Notes: a model not told the origin generated them from the sequence alone. Counted from the stretch's first letter, positions 31,937 through 41,721 are shown. The stretch: 64,000 nucleotides of DNA from Flavobacteriales bacterium (GCA_016722445.1 JADKIZ010000011.1:116360-180359), one strand, 5' to 3'. A program made the numbers and translations.

Positions 31937-32417
31937 ATGAAAACGATCGATATACGCACAACACAGAATGTCACCATTTCGTATGAACTCGCAGGAGTTC
32001 AGGAAAGATTGTTGGCTTTCATACTCGATACAATCATCAAGGCCATTTTCGTTGGACTCTGCGCATTTATTGTCGCGATGATCACCAGCGGTAACGAGGA
32101 CATTATGTTTTTCCTCTTTTTTGTTGTGCTGCTTCCCATCAATACTTTTTATACGCTTGCATTTGAAGTCCTCATGAATGGCGCGGCAGAATTATGTTCC
32201 AAAATATCCGGGTATTGGGAGCTTTAGCGAATCTGATATTTTACTTATTAAAGAGACCATAGAGCGATTCCAGAAATATAAGAATCCTGCTCACCGAGAA
32301 GCGGTGATATTATTATGCCATAACTTATCTGAAAAGCTGGGAATTACGGAGAAACATCCAGACAAAATTGCGTTTCTGAAAACCTTAATCAAAGATTACA
32401 TCGTACTCACAAGGTAG
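31937..32417 (+). pseudogene. RDD-family membrane protein with internal deletion
   Basis: The N-terminal part (ISYELAGVQERLLAFILDTIIK and two membrane spans) is a normal RDD start. It breaks right after FEVLMNG, where the family should continue with the Arg/Asp-rich loop and a further span. The following in-frame codons stop at 32227. In the next frame the sequence resumes as QNYVPKYPGIGSFSESDILLIKETIERF, which is the usual C-terminal tail of Bacteroidota RDD proteins flanking SpoIIM genes. So roughly 100-140 residues are missing between the two halves, more than a single indel can explain. The 3' end overlaps the aroB end (convergent) by 22 bp. Confidence 0.75.
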
Positions 32418-33493
32418 TGCGCAATAGAAGTGTTTTCTTTTCTTTCAAAATTGCGAAAATGTTCATAACAATTTCGAACGGTTTCTTCTTCCACTTGAAT
32501 ATTATATTCTACTGAACCAATGGCAAATGGAAGAACCAATCTCAGTTCATGGTTAATGTTCTTTTTATCCTGATAAAGAAATTTCCTGATATGATTGTAT
32601 TCAGGTAGAAAATATGATTCTACATCAAACCAACGTTGTACAATGTCGATGATTGTTATGGCGTCATTGGCACTGAGCGTTTCTCGTTTTCTGGAAATCA
32701 GCGTTTCACAGATAATACCCAATGCAACAGCTTCTCCATGTGTGATGACATCATTTTCGGTAAGATAATGTGATTCCAGCGCATGGCCAATGGTGTGTCC
32801 AAGATTCAATTTTTTCCTTGGTCCTTTTTCGAACAAATCTTCTGAAGTGATTGTTTCTTTGACTTTATAGGCATCAGGAATCAAGGGGATCAAGGATTCT
32901 GGAGTAAGTTCTTCAATCTCGGTTATTTTTTTCCAGAAATTACCTCCTGAAATAATGCCATGTTTGATTACTTCTGCAAACCCCGAGCGCAATTCAATTT
33001 CGGGCAATGTTTGTAAAAATGGCGGATAAATGAATACAGCTTCAGGATTGGCAATGGTACCTACGGCATTTTTGATAGGTCCCAAATTGAGTCCATTCTT
33101 ACCTCCATTTGCCGCGTCAATCATTGCGAGCAAGGAGGTTGGCACATGTACATAAGCGATTCCTCGTTTGTAAGTTGCTCCAATAAAACCTCCGAGATCT
33201 GTCACCATTCCGCCTCCTAAACAAATCAAGAGATCATCTTTTCCTGCTTCAAGTTCTGCGAGATGCTCACAGATGTGATGAAAAATTTCAATGGATTTGG
33301 AATTTTCTCCATCTTCTACTTCTATGATTTCAATGCCATGATCTACTCCGATACTTTCTATCAATAAGCCAAGACAATGCAGATGGACGGATTCGTCTGT
33401 CAACAAAAAGGTTTTTCTGTTTTGCATCTTCTCCTTGAGCAGTGATGCCAAATCATTTAACCTATTGGTGATGTTTACTGCTGGGGTCTTCAT
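32396..33493 (-). CDS. aroB: 3-dehydroquinate synthase
   Basis: Second enzyme of the shikimate pathway: converts DAHP to 3-dehydroquinate using bound NAD and a divalent metal. The ATG at 33493 is used; the open frame extends upstream but would run through the terminator and tRNA gene. Motifs seen are the NAD-binding loop LLICLGGGMVTDLGGFIGAT, the YVHVPTSLLAMIDAANGGKNG segment, RSGFAEVIKHGI with a conserved Glu and Lys, and the metal-binding LGHTIGHALE. The 365 aa are normal for the Bacteroidota enzyme. Confidence 0.95.
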   Translation of the reverse strand: MKTPAVNITNRLNDLASLLKEKMQNRKTFLLTDESVHLHCLGLLIESIGVDHGIEIIEVEDGENSKSIEIFHHICEHLAELEAGKDDLLICLGGGMVTDLGGFIGATYKRGIAYVHVPTSLLAMIDAANGGKNGLNLGPIKNAVGTIANPEAVFIYPPFLQTLPEIELRSGFAEVIKHGIISGGNFWKKITEIEELTPESLIPLIPDAYKVKETITSEDLFEKGPRKKLNLGHTIGHALESHYLTENDVITHGEAVALGIICETLISRKRETLSANDAITIIDIVQRWFDVESYFLPEYNHIRKFLYQDKKNINHELRLVLPFAIGSVEYNIQVEEETVRNCYEHFRNFERKENTSIAHYLVSTM

Positions 33494-33512
33494 GTTGTGG
33501 GTACAAAAGAAC

Positions 33513-33543
33513 AAAAGCCGCTTCCAAACAGGAAACGGCTTTT
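33513..33543 (-). terminator. terminator of tRNA-Phe transcript
   Basis: On the - strand the arms AAAAGCCGTTTCC and GGAAGCGGCTTTT pair over 13 positions (one G-U) around a TGTTT loop and end in a T-run, 9 bp past the tRNA 3' end and just upstream of the aroB start. Confidence 0.8.
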
Positions 33544-33551
33544 GAGTTTTG

Positions 33552-33624
33552 TGGTGCCACCAGGAATCGAACCGGGGACACAAGGATTTTCAGTCCTTTG
33601 CTCTACCAACTGAGCTATGGCACC
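33552..33624 (-). tRNA. tRNA-Phe (GAA)
   Basis: 73-nt cloverleaf. Acceptor arms GGTGCCA and TGGCACC pair over seven bases, the D-arm is GCTCAGTTGGTAGAGC, the anticodon loop is CTGAAAA with anticodon GAA, and the T-arm has the invariant GGTTCGATTCC. The discriminator base is A and CCA is not encoded. The terminator hairpin follows at once. Confidence 0.97.
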
Positions 33625-33929
33625 AATTTTTTTGAGGGCGCAAAGCTAAACAGGTTTTCTACATTTCAATCCCTTCGCCATAATTTTTGTTGGAAAATGT
33701 TATTTGTCGAAATCAATACTCTGGTTTTCAAATTAAAATGATTTTAGTCAGGAAATATTTTATCGGATTCCGGCCACCAATTGTGGATAAAATCGTCTAT
33801 GAAGAGCGGTCAAAACTGAATTTATTGAAGCACAGTTTCTTATGTTGATAAAGTGAAGTTCGATTAGATGGAATTCCGATTTTTTTCGATGACTTAACCT
33901 AATTAATCGATACTTAACGAAAGATTTTC

Positions 33930-33959
33930 TTCGAACTGTGAAAAAGTAGATTAGTTTTG
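33930..33959 (+). promoter_or_regulatory. probable promoter of the giant repeat protein
   Basis: TTCG at 33930-33933, 18 bp, then TAGTTTTG at 33952-33959 (full TAnnTTTG match) gives a leader of about 50 bases. The rest of the 393-bp gap between the tRNA and this gene (33625-34017) is AT-rich and shows no gene or other element. Confidence 0.55.
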
Positions 33960-34017
33960 TCCCTGACTTGCTTAACAAATGCATTTAATTTTATTTAATT
34001 AACCAAATCTCTTAATC

Positions 34018-37000
34018 ATGGGTAAACTATTACGTTCACTCAAGTTTGGCGGAGATAATTGTTGTTGGCTCAACAGTTTCTCGTCAGGTTTGAAAGCTGC
34101 TGTCACGGCGGCTATGTTTGTTTTCTGGGGTGTTGGCCAGGCCAATGCTCAAACTGAGTTCCCTTGCGAACTTACTATTACTTGTCCTGCTGATGTTGTT
34201 CTTGAATGCGGTAGCGACGTTGAGGACCTCGGTCTCACTGGTTCTGCTGTCGTAACTGACTTCAATTGTCAGGGTGACGTCATTGTTACACATTCTGATG
34301 TTGTGATTTCTGGTGACAATACTTGCCACATCGTGATTTCACGTACGTGGACAGTTTTTGTTATCGGTGGTCCTTCTGAAATGTGCAATCAATTGATTCA
34401 GATCGTCGATACAGAGGGTCCTGTTTTCATGAATGAGCCTGCTGATGAATCTTATCAGTGTGTTGGCGATATTCCTGAAATGCCTATGCTAGAAGCATCT
34501 GATTGCAATATGGTTGAAGAAGTGGTTGGTTTCGATGTACAGACTGGTTACGATACCCTCTACTGTACTTTGACTACACCAGTTGGTCCTGGTCCTGATT
34601 GGGCTGTATGGCTCAACGGTCTGACTTCTCTCGGACTTGCTTCAAATGACTACTACACTTGGGTACCAGGTACTGCTTCAATGCATTATTACATTGATGG
34701 AACAGCTTACCTTACTGGTGAAGTACAAAATATGACTAACCCAAGCGAAACTTGGACAGCCCATTTCTGGATGGAAAACGGAAAGAACTGGACTGATTGG
34801 AGCGCTATGGGTCGTAGCTATAAAGATGATCTCGGCTTTGGTGCAGCAACGCACACAGCTTGGACATATTATGAGCTCGTTCCTGTATTCTCTCACTTCG
34901 TGGGAACTGGTGATAACCTAGGTAACAGCCTTTACCTCTCTCACCAACCATCTAACTACTACTTCGGTTTCCAATTCGGTCAGGGTGCTAACAACCGTAA
35001 TAACCACGATGGTGGTTCTGGTTGGTTCTACTACTGGGGTTGGGTAAACGGTGAATACGTGAGCAACCACGGTGACGTTACTACTGATAAAGAGTGTGTT
35101 CCAGTTGAACACCCAGATGTAAACTGTGAAACTACTTACACTCGTTTCTGGAGAGCAGTTGACGGATGTGGTAATGTAACATTCGCTGATCAAAATATTA
35201 CTGTTGAAGATACAACAGCACCTGTATTTGAATATTGCTACGAAGATGTAACCATCGAATGTGGTGATGAAATTCCAGCACAACTTCCAGTTGATGGCCT
35301 TATCGCTGTTGACAACTGCGGCGGTGCTGTAACTATTCTCGCTATCGACCCTGTTGTGGTTGAAGGTTCAAATGATTGTCATTATATGCTTGAGTATGGC
35401 TATGTAGCTCTTGACTCTTGCGGTAATATTGGTCGTTGCTCTTATATCGTAAACGTAGTTGATACTGAATACCCAACTCTGAATGTTCCTGCGAACCAAG
35501 AAGTTGAGTGCAACACGGATATTGATTGGGGTACTGCTACTGCATCTGATGTTTGCGCTGGTGAACTCGAAGTTTCAGTTAGCGAACCAATGTTCTACGA
35601 AGATGATTGCTACGGTTACTGGGTTGTAACTTACACTACGGATGATGGTTGTGACCACGTGGTTACTGCTACACAGACAGTGAATATCGTTGACAACACT
35701 GCTCCTGTATTCGATGAATACACCGTAGATGTTTATGTAGAGTGTGACCAGATCGAATCTGTTGAAGGTCTTACTGCTACTGACAACTGTGACCTCGAAG
35801 TTACAATTGACCTTATTGAAATTACCAACTCAGGTGGTTGCCTCGGTGTGATCATGCGCACTTATACTGCTACTGACGACTGCGGAAATTCAACTGAAGC
35901 GATTCAATATATCCACGTTCAGGATACTACTCCTGCTGTGATTGATGAGCCAGCTGACATGGATGTTGAATGTAGCATGGTTCCAGAAGCACCTGGTGAA
36001 GGTGGAGCTGAAATCTATGATAACTGCGGTTACGAAGTAACGGTTGAATTCCATACAGAAATGGTTGAAGGTGATTGCCCTGCTAACTATACTATCCTTT
36101 GGATCTGGGAAGCTTGGGATTACTGCGAAAACTATTCTACCGACACTACTGTGATCAATGTTAGCGATAACACAAATCCAGAATTGTGGGTTCCTGAAGG
36201 TGGTACTTTCAACTGTGACGAAGAAATCGTTTACGGTGAAGCTTCTGCTGAAGACAATTGTGATGAAATGGTTGAAATCAGTTTCTCTGATTCTATCATC
36301 CCTGGCGAATGTCCACAAGAATACTCTGTAATCCGCACTTGGGTTGCTGTAGATGATTGCGGTAATTCTTCAACTGCTTCTGCAACTTATAATGTAGTTG
36401 ATGATTATGCACCAATTTGGAGCGAACAACAACATAACTACTCTTACGAATGCGACGAAGAAATTCCAGTTATTCAACCTGAAGCATGGGATGCTTGTTC
36501 TGAAGTTCTTACTTACAATCATTCTGACTACTGGTACAACGAATCAAACTGTGAAGGTTACATGGTTCGTTCTTGGACTGTTACTGACGAGTGCGGTAAC
36601 ACAAACTATTTCGATCAGTATATCAGCATCTATGACGAAACTGCTCCAGTTATTACTTACGTAGTTGATATCGATCTTCCTTGTGATGACTACGCTGGTA
36701 TTTACGCTACAGCTTCTGACAACTGCGACGAATCTGTTGAAGTTGAATGGATCAACGATGAACTCGTAAGTGGTGGTTGCCAAGGCAGAATCATGCGCAC
36801 TTATGGCGCTTGGGATGACTGTGGTAATTATGCTGAAGTTGTTCAGATCATCACTTTGACTGACAACGTAGATCCTTATGTTGTAGAACAAACTCCTGAC
36901 ATGACCATCGAGTGTGGTGACGAAATGCCAGAGGTATTCGTTTCTTTCGATGACAATTGTGATGACGAACTCAGCATTGTTTCTGGTGTATTCACTGAAA

Positions 37001-40000
37001 CAATCGATTGTATCACATATTACACATACACTTTCACTGCTACTGACAACTGTCAGAATAGCATTTCTGAAAACGTTGTGATCACTGTTGAAGATACTCA
37101 GGATCCTTGGTTCGAACAACTTCCAGAGAACATGACCATCAATTGTGATGATGAAGTTCCTGCTATCGTTGAACCTGCTGCATACGATGTATGCGATATG
37201 GATGTTGATGTAGAAGTTTCTGACGAAATTCTCCCAGGTGAATGTCCACAAGAATATACTATCGTTCGCACTTACCGTGCTTATGATGATTGTGGTAACG
37301 AAGCTGTTGAATCTCGCACTATCACTGTAGTTGACGATGAAGCTCCAGCATTTGACGGTTATTCTTACCAATACTCTTACGAGTGTGACGAAGAAATCGA
37401 ATTGATTCAGCCTGTTGCTGTTGACAATTGCTCTGAAGTGATCACTTACGATCATTCTGATTTCTGGTACAATCAATCTGATTGTTCAGGTTCAATGGTG
37501 CGTACTTGGACTGCTACAGACGAGTGCGGAAATACTGGTTATTACTATCAGTATATCAGCATCTACGACGAAACTGCTCCAGTAATTGCCGGTGAATTCG
37601 AAATCACCATGCCTTGCGATGAGATCAACAATGAAATCCTCGTTACTGCTACTGATAACTGCGACGAAGAAGTTTATATCGAAATCTTAAGCGATGAACT
37701 TGCCAGCGGTGGTTGTGCAGGTCGTATCATCCGCACTTACCGTGCTTGGGATGAATGCGATAACTGGACAGATTTCACTCAGTTCATTACTTTGACTGAT
37801 AACGTAGCTCCTGTTGCAAGTGCTGATCCTGAAGATGCATCTTATGAGTGTGACGAAGAATGGGCTGTTGTTAACGTAACTTTCACTGACAACTGCGATG
37901 AAGAACTTACACTTCTTCCTGACTTATTCGTTTCTACTGATGGTTGCACTACAACATATCACTACATCTGGACTGCTGTCGATCATTGCGACAATGCAAC
38001 CACTGTTGATCAGTACATCACAGTTTCTGACTACACTGCTCCAGTTGCTACTGAAGTGGTTGATATCACTGTAGAATGTGGTAGCCTTTACGAACTTCAA
38101 TCTCCAATATTCACGGACAACTGTGATGAAGAATTGACTTATGATAGCGGTATGTCTGAAGAGACTATTGATTGCAACGTTGTAATCACTTATTGGTGGT
38201 CTGCTACCGATGATTGTGATCACACAACATACGTTGATTGGGTTGTAACTATCGAAGATACTACTCCTCCAATGTTGTATGTTCCAATGGGTGGTGAATT
38301 CAGCTGCGAAGATGGTATCACTTATGGTGAAGCATCTGCTGAAGATATCTGTGACGAATCAGTTGAACCAACTTATACCGATTCATTGATTCCAGGTAAC
38401 TGTCCACAATCTTACACTGTTGTTCGTACTTGGACTGTATCTGATGAATGTGGAAATACTTCTACAGCTTCAGCTAGCTACTTTGTATACGACATGACTG
38501 CTCCTGAATTCACTTCAGTGCCTGAGTCTGTTACCATCGAGTGCAGCGATGATATTCCTGCAAGCGATGCAACAGCTGAAGACAACTGTGATGATTTGGT
38601 TGACGTTACTCAATACGACAGCTACTACTATCAGTCTGAGTGCTACAGCATCATCATCCGCACATTCGTTGCTACTGATGATTGCGAAAACACCAATTAC
38701 GCTGAACAGTGGATTTACATCGAAGACACAACTGCTCCAGTAATTACTGGTGAGTTCGAAATCGAAATGCCATGTGACGATATTTCTGGTGGAATCTTCG
38801 TTACTGCTACTGATAACTGCGACGACGATGTATACATCGAAGTGGTAAGTGATGAGACTGCAAGCGGTGGTTGTGCTGGTCGTATCATCCGCACTTACCG
38901 TGCGTGGGATAACTGCCAAAACTCTACTGATTTTGTACAGTTCATTACCCTTACTGACAACGTTGCTCCTGTTGCTAGCGTAGATCCAGAAGACATGACT
39001 GTAGAATGCGGTTCTTCTTGGTCTGCTGCTGATGTAACATTCGAAGACAACTGTGACGAAGAATTGATCATCATCGATGATCTGTTCATGACACAGGAAG
39101 CTTGCACTACTTCTTATCACTATATCTGGATTGCTACTGACCATTGCAACAACAGCACTACTGTTGATCAGTGGATCTATGTTGTAGATACTCAGGCTCC
39201 AGTTATTGATGATCAGGATTCTGAATCTACTGTAGCTTGTAACGTAATCGTTGATTTCGTTATTCCTATGGCTTCTGATCTTTGTGATGAAGACGTAACT
39301 GTAGTTCCTTCTTACAATTCAACTCAAGGCGAATGCCCAGGTGAATACACTGAAGTGATTACATTCACTGCAACTGACGATTGTGGCAACACAAGCTCAG
39401 TAACTCACACTGTTCACCACGTTGACGAAGTTGGTCCAGAATTGACTGACGTTCCAAACAGCATGGAGCTTGAATGCGATCAGGATGTACCAACAAGTCA
39501 GCCTTCAGCATACGACTACTGCAGCGATGCTACAGAAATGAGCAATGAATACATCGAAGATGGATGGTGTGCTAACAGCTACACTATCGTACGTGAATTC
39601 TGGGCAGTTGACGAATGCGGTAACTATTCTGATACCGTGTCTGTTTACTACTGGATCTACGATGCTACAGCTCCTGAATTCACTTCTGAATTTAGCGATG
39701 AAGATTATCAGTGTATCGATTGGGAAACTTACGAAGTACAAGCTGCTTCTGCGACAGACAACTGTGGTGAAGTATCTATCACACACGATATCTACGAAGA
39801 GTCTTCTGACGAATGTGGTAACGGTTGGTGGTACGTTCAGTACACCGCTGAAGATGATTGTGAAAACTCTTCATCTACTGGTTACTGGATCCATGTAAAC
39901 GATACTCAGGCTCCTGATCTCAGCGAGTACCCTGCAAGTGTTGTTCTTGACTGTGGTGATGAACTCCCAGTTGCTCCTGAAGTTACTGCTACTGACAATT

Positions 40001-41052
40001 GTGATGATGTTTTGGTTACTATGACTGAAACTTGTATGGGTGATTGCCCAGAAGAAGGTGATTCAGATTGTGAATTGATCACTCCTGTTCGCCCTGCTGG
40101 TAACGTTTGTAACTACCCTGTTGATTGGGCAATGGCGCTCTTCGCTATGCCACAAGCTCACAAATGGTATCAATTGGTTCCAGGTTCTGGTTCTATGGTA
40201 AACCATGGTGATGGTTCTATGACAGTGTCAGGTACTTTGGTGAATGCATACGATCCAAACTGCGGTTTCTACTTCTCTGTAGACTTCGCTAACGAAATGG
40301 ATTGGGCTGCATGGAGCTCACAAGCTTTGCCTACTGGTTTCAAAGATGATTGCGGTGGCGTAGGTGCTAACCACGAAGAGTGGTTGTACTACATCCTTCA
40401 AGCTGGTGCTGGTGCTGAGTTGACTGGTTGGGGAACTTATGCTGGTTCTTCTATCGATCTCACTCACGCTCCTGTTAACCAATACTTCGGTTTCCAAATG
40501 GGTGTTGGTGCGAATAACTACAACGCAGAAAATGGCTTCGGTGGTTGGTTCAACTACCATGGTACATTCCTCGTTGATGGTGAGCCTATCATGAGCGGCT
40601 TCGCTGCTGGTGCTGGTGACTTCGCATTCGAAGTGGATTGCTGCCCAGACTATCAAATCGTTCGTTGCTGGACTGCAATGGATTGCACTGGTAATGAAAC
40701 AAGCTGGTGTCAGACTATTACATTCGGTGACCTGAATGTAACTGGACCACAGATTGCTACTCAACCAGAAATTGAAGCTGACAAAGGCGAAATCGCTATC
40801 GTGAGCATCATGCCTAATCCTGCAACTGACAGATCAATGATTTCATTCATGAGCAAACAGTCTGGTAAGCTTTCGCTCCAGATCCTTGACATGACTGGAA
40901 GAGTTGTCGCTGATCTCTACAACAACAACGTAGAAGGTGGCGTAGTTTACAATGCTGAATTCAGCGCTGATCAACTTTCTTCTGGAATGTACATGGTTCG
41001 TCTGAACTCTGGTACTGAAGTGGATGTTGACCGCATTCAGATTGCGAAATAA
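34018..41052 (+). CDS. giant cysteine-rich repeat protein with T9SS sorting domain
   Basis: Predicted secreted structural or adhesive surface protein of 2344 aa. A long signal region (about 1-45, hydrophobic core AAVTAAMFVFWGVGQANA) is followed by about 22 tandem HYR/Ig-like modules of 75-90 residues. Each shows ExxCxxE ... DNCD or DDCGN ... a strand ending IxxxDxTAP, with about four regularly placed Cys, so extracellular disulfides are likely. The repeat field is bracketed by two homologous domains of about 170 residues (around 190-355 and 2030-2210) with FGFQFGQGANN / FGFQMGVGANN. The C-terminus is a T9SS domain (IMPNPATDRSMISF ... SSGMYMVRL). The protein is extremely acidic. Codons are strongly biased (GCT, GTT, ACT, TCT, GGT, CGT, AAC), unlike neighbouring genes, suggesting very high expression. 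Confidence 0.9.
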   Translation: MGKLLRSLKFGGDNCCWLNSFSSGLKAAVTAAMFVFWGVGQANAQTEFPCELTITCPADVVLECGSDVEDLGLTGSAVVTDFNCQGDVIVTHSDVVISGDNTCHIVISRTWTVFVIGGPSEMCNQLIQIVDTEGPVFMNEPADESYQCVGDIPEMPMLEASDCNMVEEVVGFDVQTGYDTLYCTLTTPVGPGPDWAVWLNGLTSLGLASNDYYTWVPGTASMHYYIDGTAYLTGEVQNMTNPSETWTAHFWMENGKNWTDWSAMGRSYKDDLGFGAATHTAWTYYELVPVFSHFVGTGDNLGNSLYLSHQPSNYYFGFQFGQGANNRNNHDGGSGWFYYWGWVNGEYVSNHGDVTTDKECVPVEHPDVNCETTYTRFWRAVDGCGNVTFADQNITVEDTTAPVFEYCYEDVTIECGDEIPAQLPVDGLIAVDNCGGAVTILAIDPVVVEGSNDCHYMLEYGYVALDSCGNIGRCSYIVNVVDTEYPTLNVPANQEVECNTDIDWGTATASDVCAGELEVSVSEPMFYEDDCYGYWVVTYTTDDGCDHVVTATQTVNIVDNTAPVFDEYTVDVYVECDQIESVEGLTATDNCDLEVTIDLIEITNSGGCLGVIMRTYTATDDCGNSTEAIQYIHVQDTTPAVIDEPADMDVECSMVPEAPGEGGAEIYDNCGYEVTVEFHTEMVEGDCPANYTILWIWEAWDYCENYSTDTTVINVSDNTNPELWVPEGGTFNCDEEIVYGEASAEDNCDEMVEISFSDSIIPGECPQEYSVIRTWVAVDDCGNSSTASATYNVVDDYAPIWSEQQHNYSYECDEEIPVIQPEAWDACSEVLTYNHSDYWYNESNCEGYMVRSWTVTDECGNTNYFDQYISIYDETAPVITYVVDIDLPCDDYAGIYATASDNCDESVEVEWINDELVSGGCQGRIMRTYGAWDDCGNYAEVVQIITLTDNVDPYVVEQTPDMTIECGDEMPEVFVSFDDNCDDELSIVSGVFTETIDCITYYTYTFTATDNCQNSISENVVITVEDTQDPWFEQLPENMTINCDDEVPAIVEPAAYDVCDMDVDVEVSDEILPGECPQEYTIVRTYRAYDDCGNEAVESRTITVVDDEAPAFDGYSYQYSYECDEEIELIQPVAVDNCSEVITYDHSDFWYNQSDCSGSMVRTWTATDECGNTGYYYQYISIYDETAPVIAGEFEITMPCDEINNEILVTATDNCDEEVYIEILSDELASGGCAGRIIRTYRAWDECDNWTDFTQFITLTDNVAPVASADPEDASYECDEEWAVVNVTFTDNCDEELTLLPDLFVSTDGCTTTYHYIWTAVDHCDNATTVDQYITVSDYTAPVATEVVDITVECGSLYELQSPIFTDNCDEELTYDSGMSEETIDCNVVITYWWSATDDCDHTTYVDWVVTIEDTTPPMLYVPMGGEFSCEDGITYGEASAEDICDESVEPTYTDSLIPGNCPQSYTVVRTWTVSDECGNTSTASASYFVYDMTAPEFTSVPESVTIECSDDIPASDATAEDNCDDLVDVTQYDSYYYQSECYSIIIRTFVATDDCENTNYAEQWIYIEDTTAPVITGEFEIEMPCDDISGGIFVTATDNCDDDVYIEVVSDETASGGCAGRIIRTYRAWDNCQNSTDFVQFITLTDNVAPVASVDPEDMTVECGSSWSAADVTFEDNCDEELIIIDDLFMTQEACTTSYHYIWIATDHCNNSTTVDQWIYVVDTQAPVIDDQDSESTVACNVIVDFVIPMASDLCDEDVTVVPSYNSTQGECPGEYTEVITFTATDDCGNTSSVTHTVHHVDEVGPELTDVPNSMELECDQDVPTSQPSAYDYCSDATEMSNEYIEDGWCANSYTIVREFWAVDECGNYSDTVSVYYWIYDATAPEFTSEFSDEDYQCIDWETYEVQAASATDNCGEVSITHDIYEESSDECGNGWWYVQYTAEDDCENSSSTGYWIHVNDTQAPDLSEYPASVVLDCGDELPVAPEVTATDNCDDVLVTMTETCMGDCPEEGDSDCELITPVRPAGNVCNYPVDWAMALFAMPQAHKWYQLVPGSGSMVNHGDGSMTVSGTLVNAYDPNCGFYFSVDFANEMDWAAWSSQALPTGFKDDCGGVGANHEEWLYYILQAGAGAELTGWGTYAGSSIDLTHAPVNQYFGFQMGVGANNYNAENGFGGWFNYHGTFLVDGEPIMSGFAAGAGDFAFEVDCCPDYQIVRCWTAMDCTGNETSWCQTITFGDLNVTGPQIATQPEIEADKGEIAIVSIMPNPATDRSMISFMSKQSGKLSLQILDMTGRVVADLYNNNVEGGVVYNAEFSADQLSSGMYMVRLNSGTEVDVDRIQIAK
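34399..40062 (+). repeat. array of about 22 Cys-rich Ig/HYR-like protein modules
   Basis: Module boundaries are marked by the recurring D-x-x-x-P (mostly DTTAP, DNVAP or DETAP) followed about 17 residues later by the EC or PC element. Three consecutive four-module blocks (about 36175-37107, 37108-38036 and 38268-39192, each about 925-933 bp) repeat in the same internal order, so the field grew by duplication of a four-module unit. Some DNA stretches are nearly identical between blocks, for example around 36616 and 37548. Confidence 0.8.
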
Positions 41053-41079
41053 TCTACAGAGCAATTAACTATCTAATAT

Positions 41080-41115
41080 GAAACGCCCCCGGATTCCGGG
41101 GGGCGTTTCTTTTTA
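41080..41115 (+). terminator. intrinsic terminator of the giant gene
   Basis: GC-rich stem GAAACGCCCCCGGA against TCCGGGGGGCGTTTC (one bulged G) followed by a T-run, 28 bp after the stop. Confidence 0.92.
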
Positions 41116-41343
41116 GCACCATTCGTTGACGTCCAATTCAAAAGCACATTAAATTCTTCTGAAATAATGAATTAAGCCGTGATTCGAATTGGGTTGTAAA
41201 GTGCAGATATTCAGTAAGATGGGATATTTTGGTTAGGTGAGTTCCAGCTTGTGAATGTCTTATTTGAAATACTCCATTCTTCTTCAGCCAACCTTTCTCA
41301 TATTTGCTTCATCTTATCTAATGAATTTAATTGTACTGTTGAA

Positions 41344-41721
41344 ATGAAGAAATCTTTCTTAACCTTAGTGATCCTTGTTGCTTCTGTTTGTGCTTTTGCA
41401 CAACACAAAGTTTCTGTGAATGCCGTATCTGACTTTAAAACCATCCGCAATGGTATGGTTGAGTCCACTTTTGTATTCGACCACGAACTCAGCGCTGCTG
41501 AAGTGAGCGAATTCTCAGAATGGACCTCAAACAACGCTGCTGTGGGTACCTTTAACTTGGTAGGCAAAACACTGGTAACAAACATCAAAGCAGACATGAA
41601 CAATAGTCATGTATATGCTAAGATGTTTCATCTTTTGGGCGTTGATAGCCTTGAAGTGATAGTGGGGGGCCAGAAGAAGGTGATGGATGTTGATGCCTTT
41701 TTCGCCCATTTCCAACTATAA
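41344..41721 (+). CDS. small secreted hypothetical protein
   Basis: 125 aa from the ATG at 41344, chosen because it begins a signal peptide (KKSFLTLVILVASVCAFA). The mature part of about 105 residues (TIRNGMVESTFVFDHELSAA ... NSHVYAKMFHLLGVDSLEV) has no cysteine and no recognised family. It ends in a hydrophobic-aromatic tail. It lies 19 bp before the next large surface protein gene and is probably co-transcribed with it, so a shared role at the cell surface is plausible. Confidence 0.75.
   Translation: MKKSFLTLVILVASVCAFAQHKVSVNAVSDFKTIRNGMVESTFVFDHELSAAEVSEFSEWTSNNAAVGTFNLVGKTLVTNIKADMNNSHVYAKMFHLLGVDSLEVIVGGQKKVMDVDAFFAHFQL

Noticed and set aside
31944..31964. Sporulation role for the SpoIIM-like gene
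   Set aside because: The neighbourhood is the MoxR/DUF58 block of non-sporulating Bacteroidota; no other sporulation gene is present.
33494..33583. N-terminal extension of AroB
   Set aside because: It would translate through the tRNA-Phe terminator and part of the tRNA gene; the ATG at 33493 fits the family start.
36544..37476. 310-codon open frame antisense to the giant repeat gene (with several others at 34918, 35890, 38515 and 40318)
   Set aside because: They arise from the strong codon bias of the sense gene, have no family resemblance and mirror its repeats.
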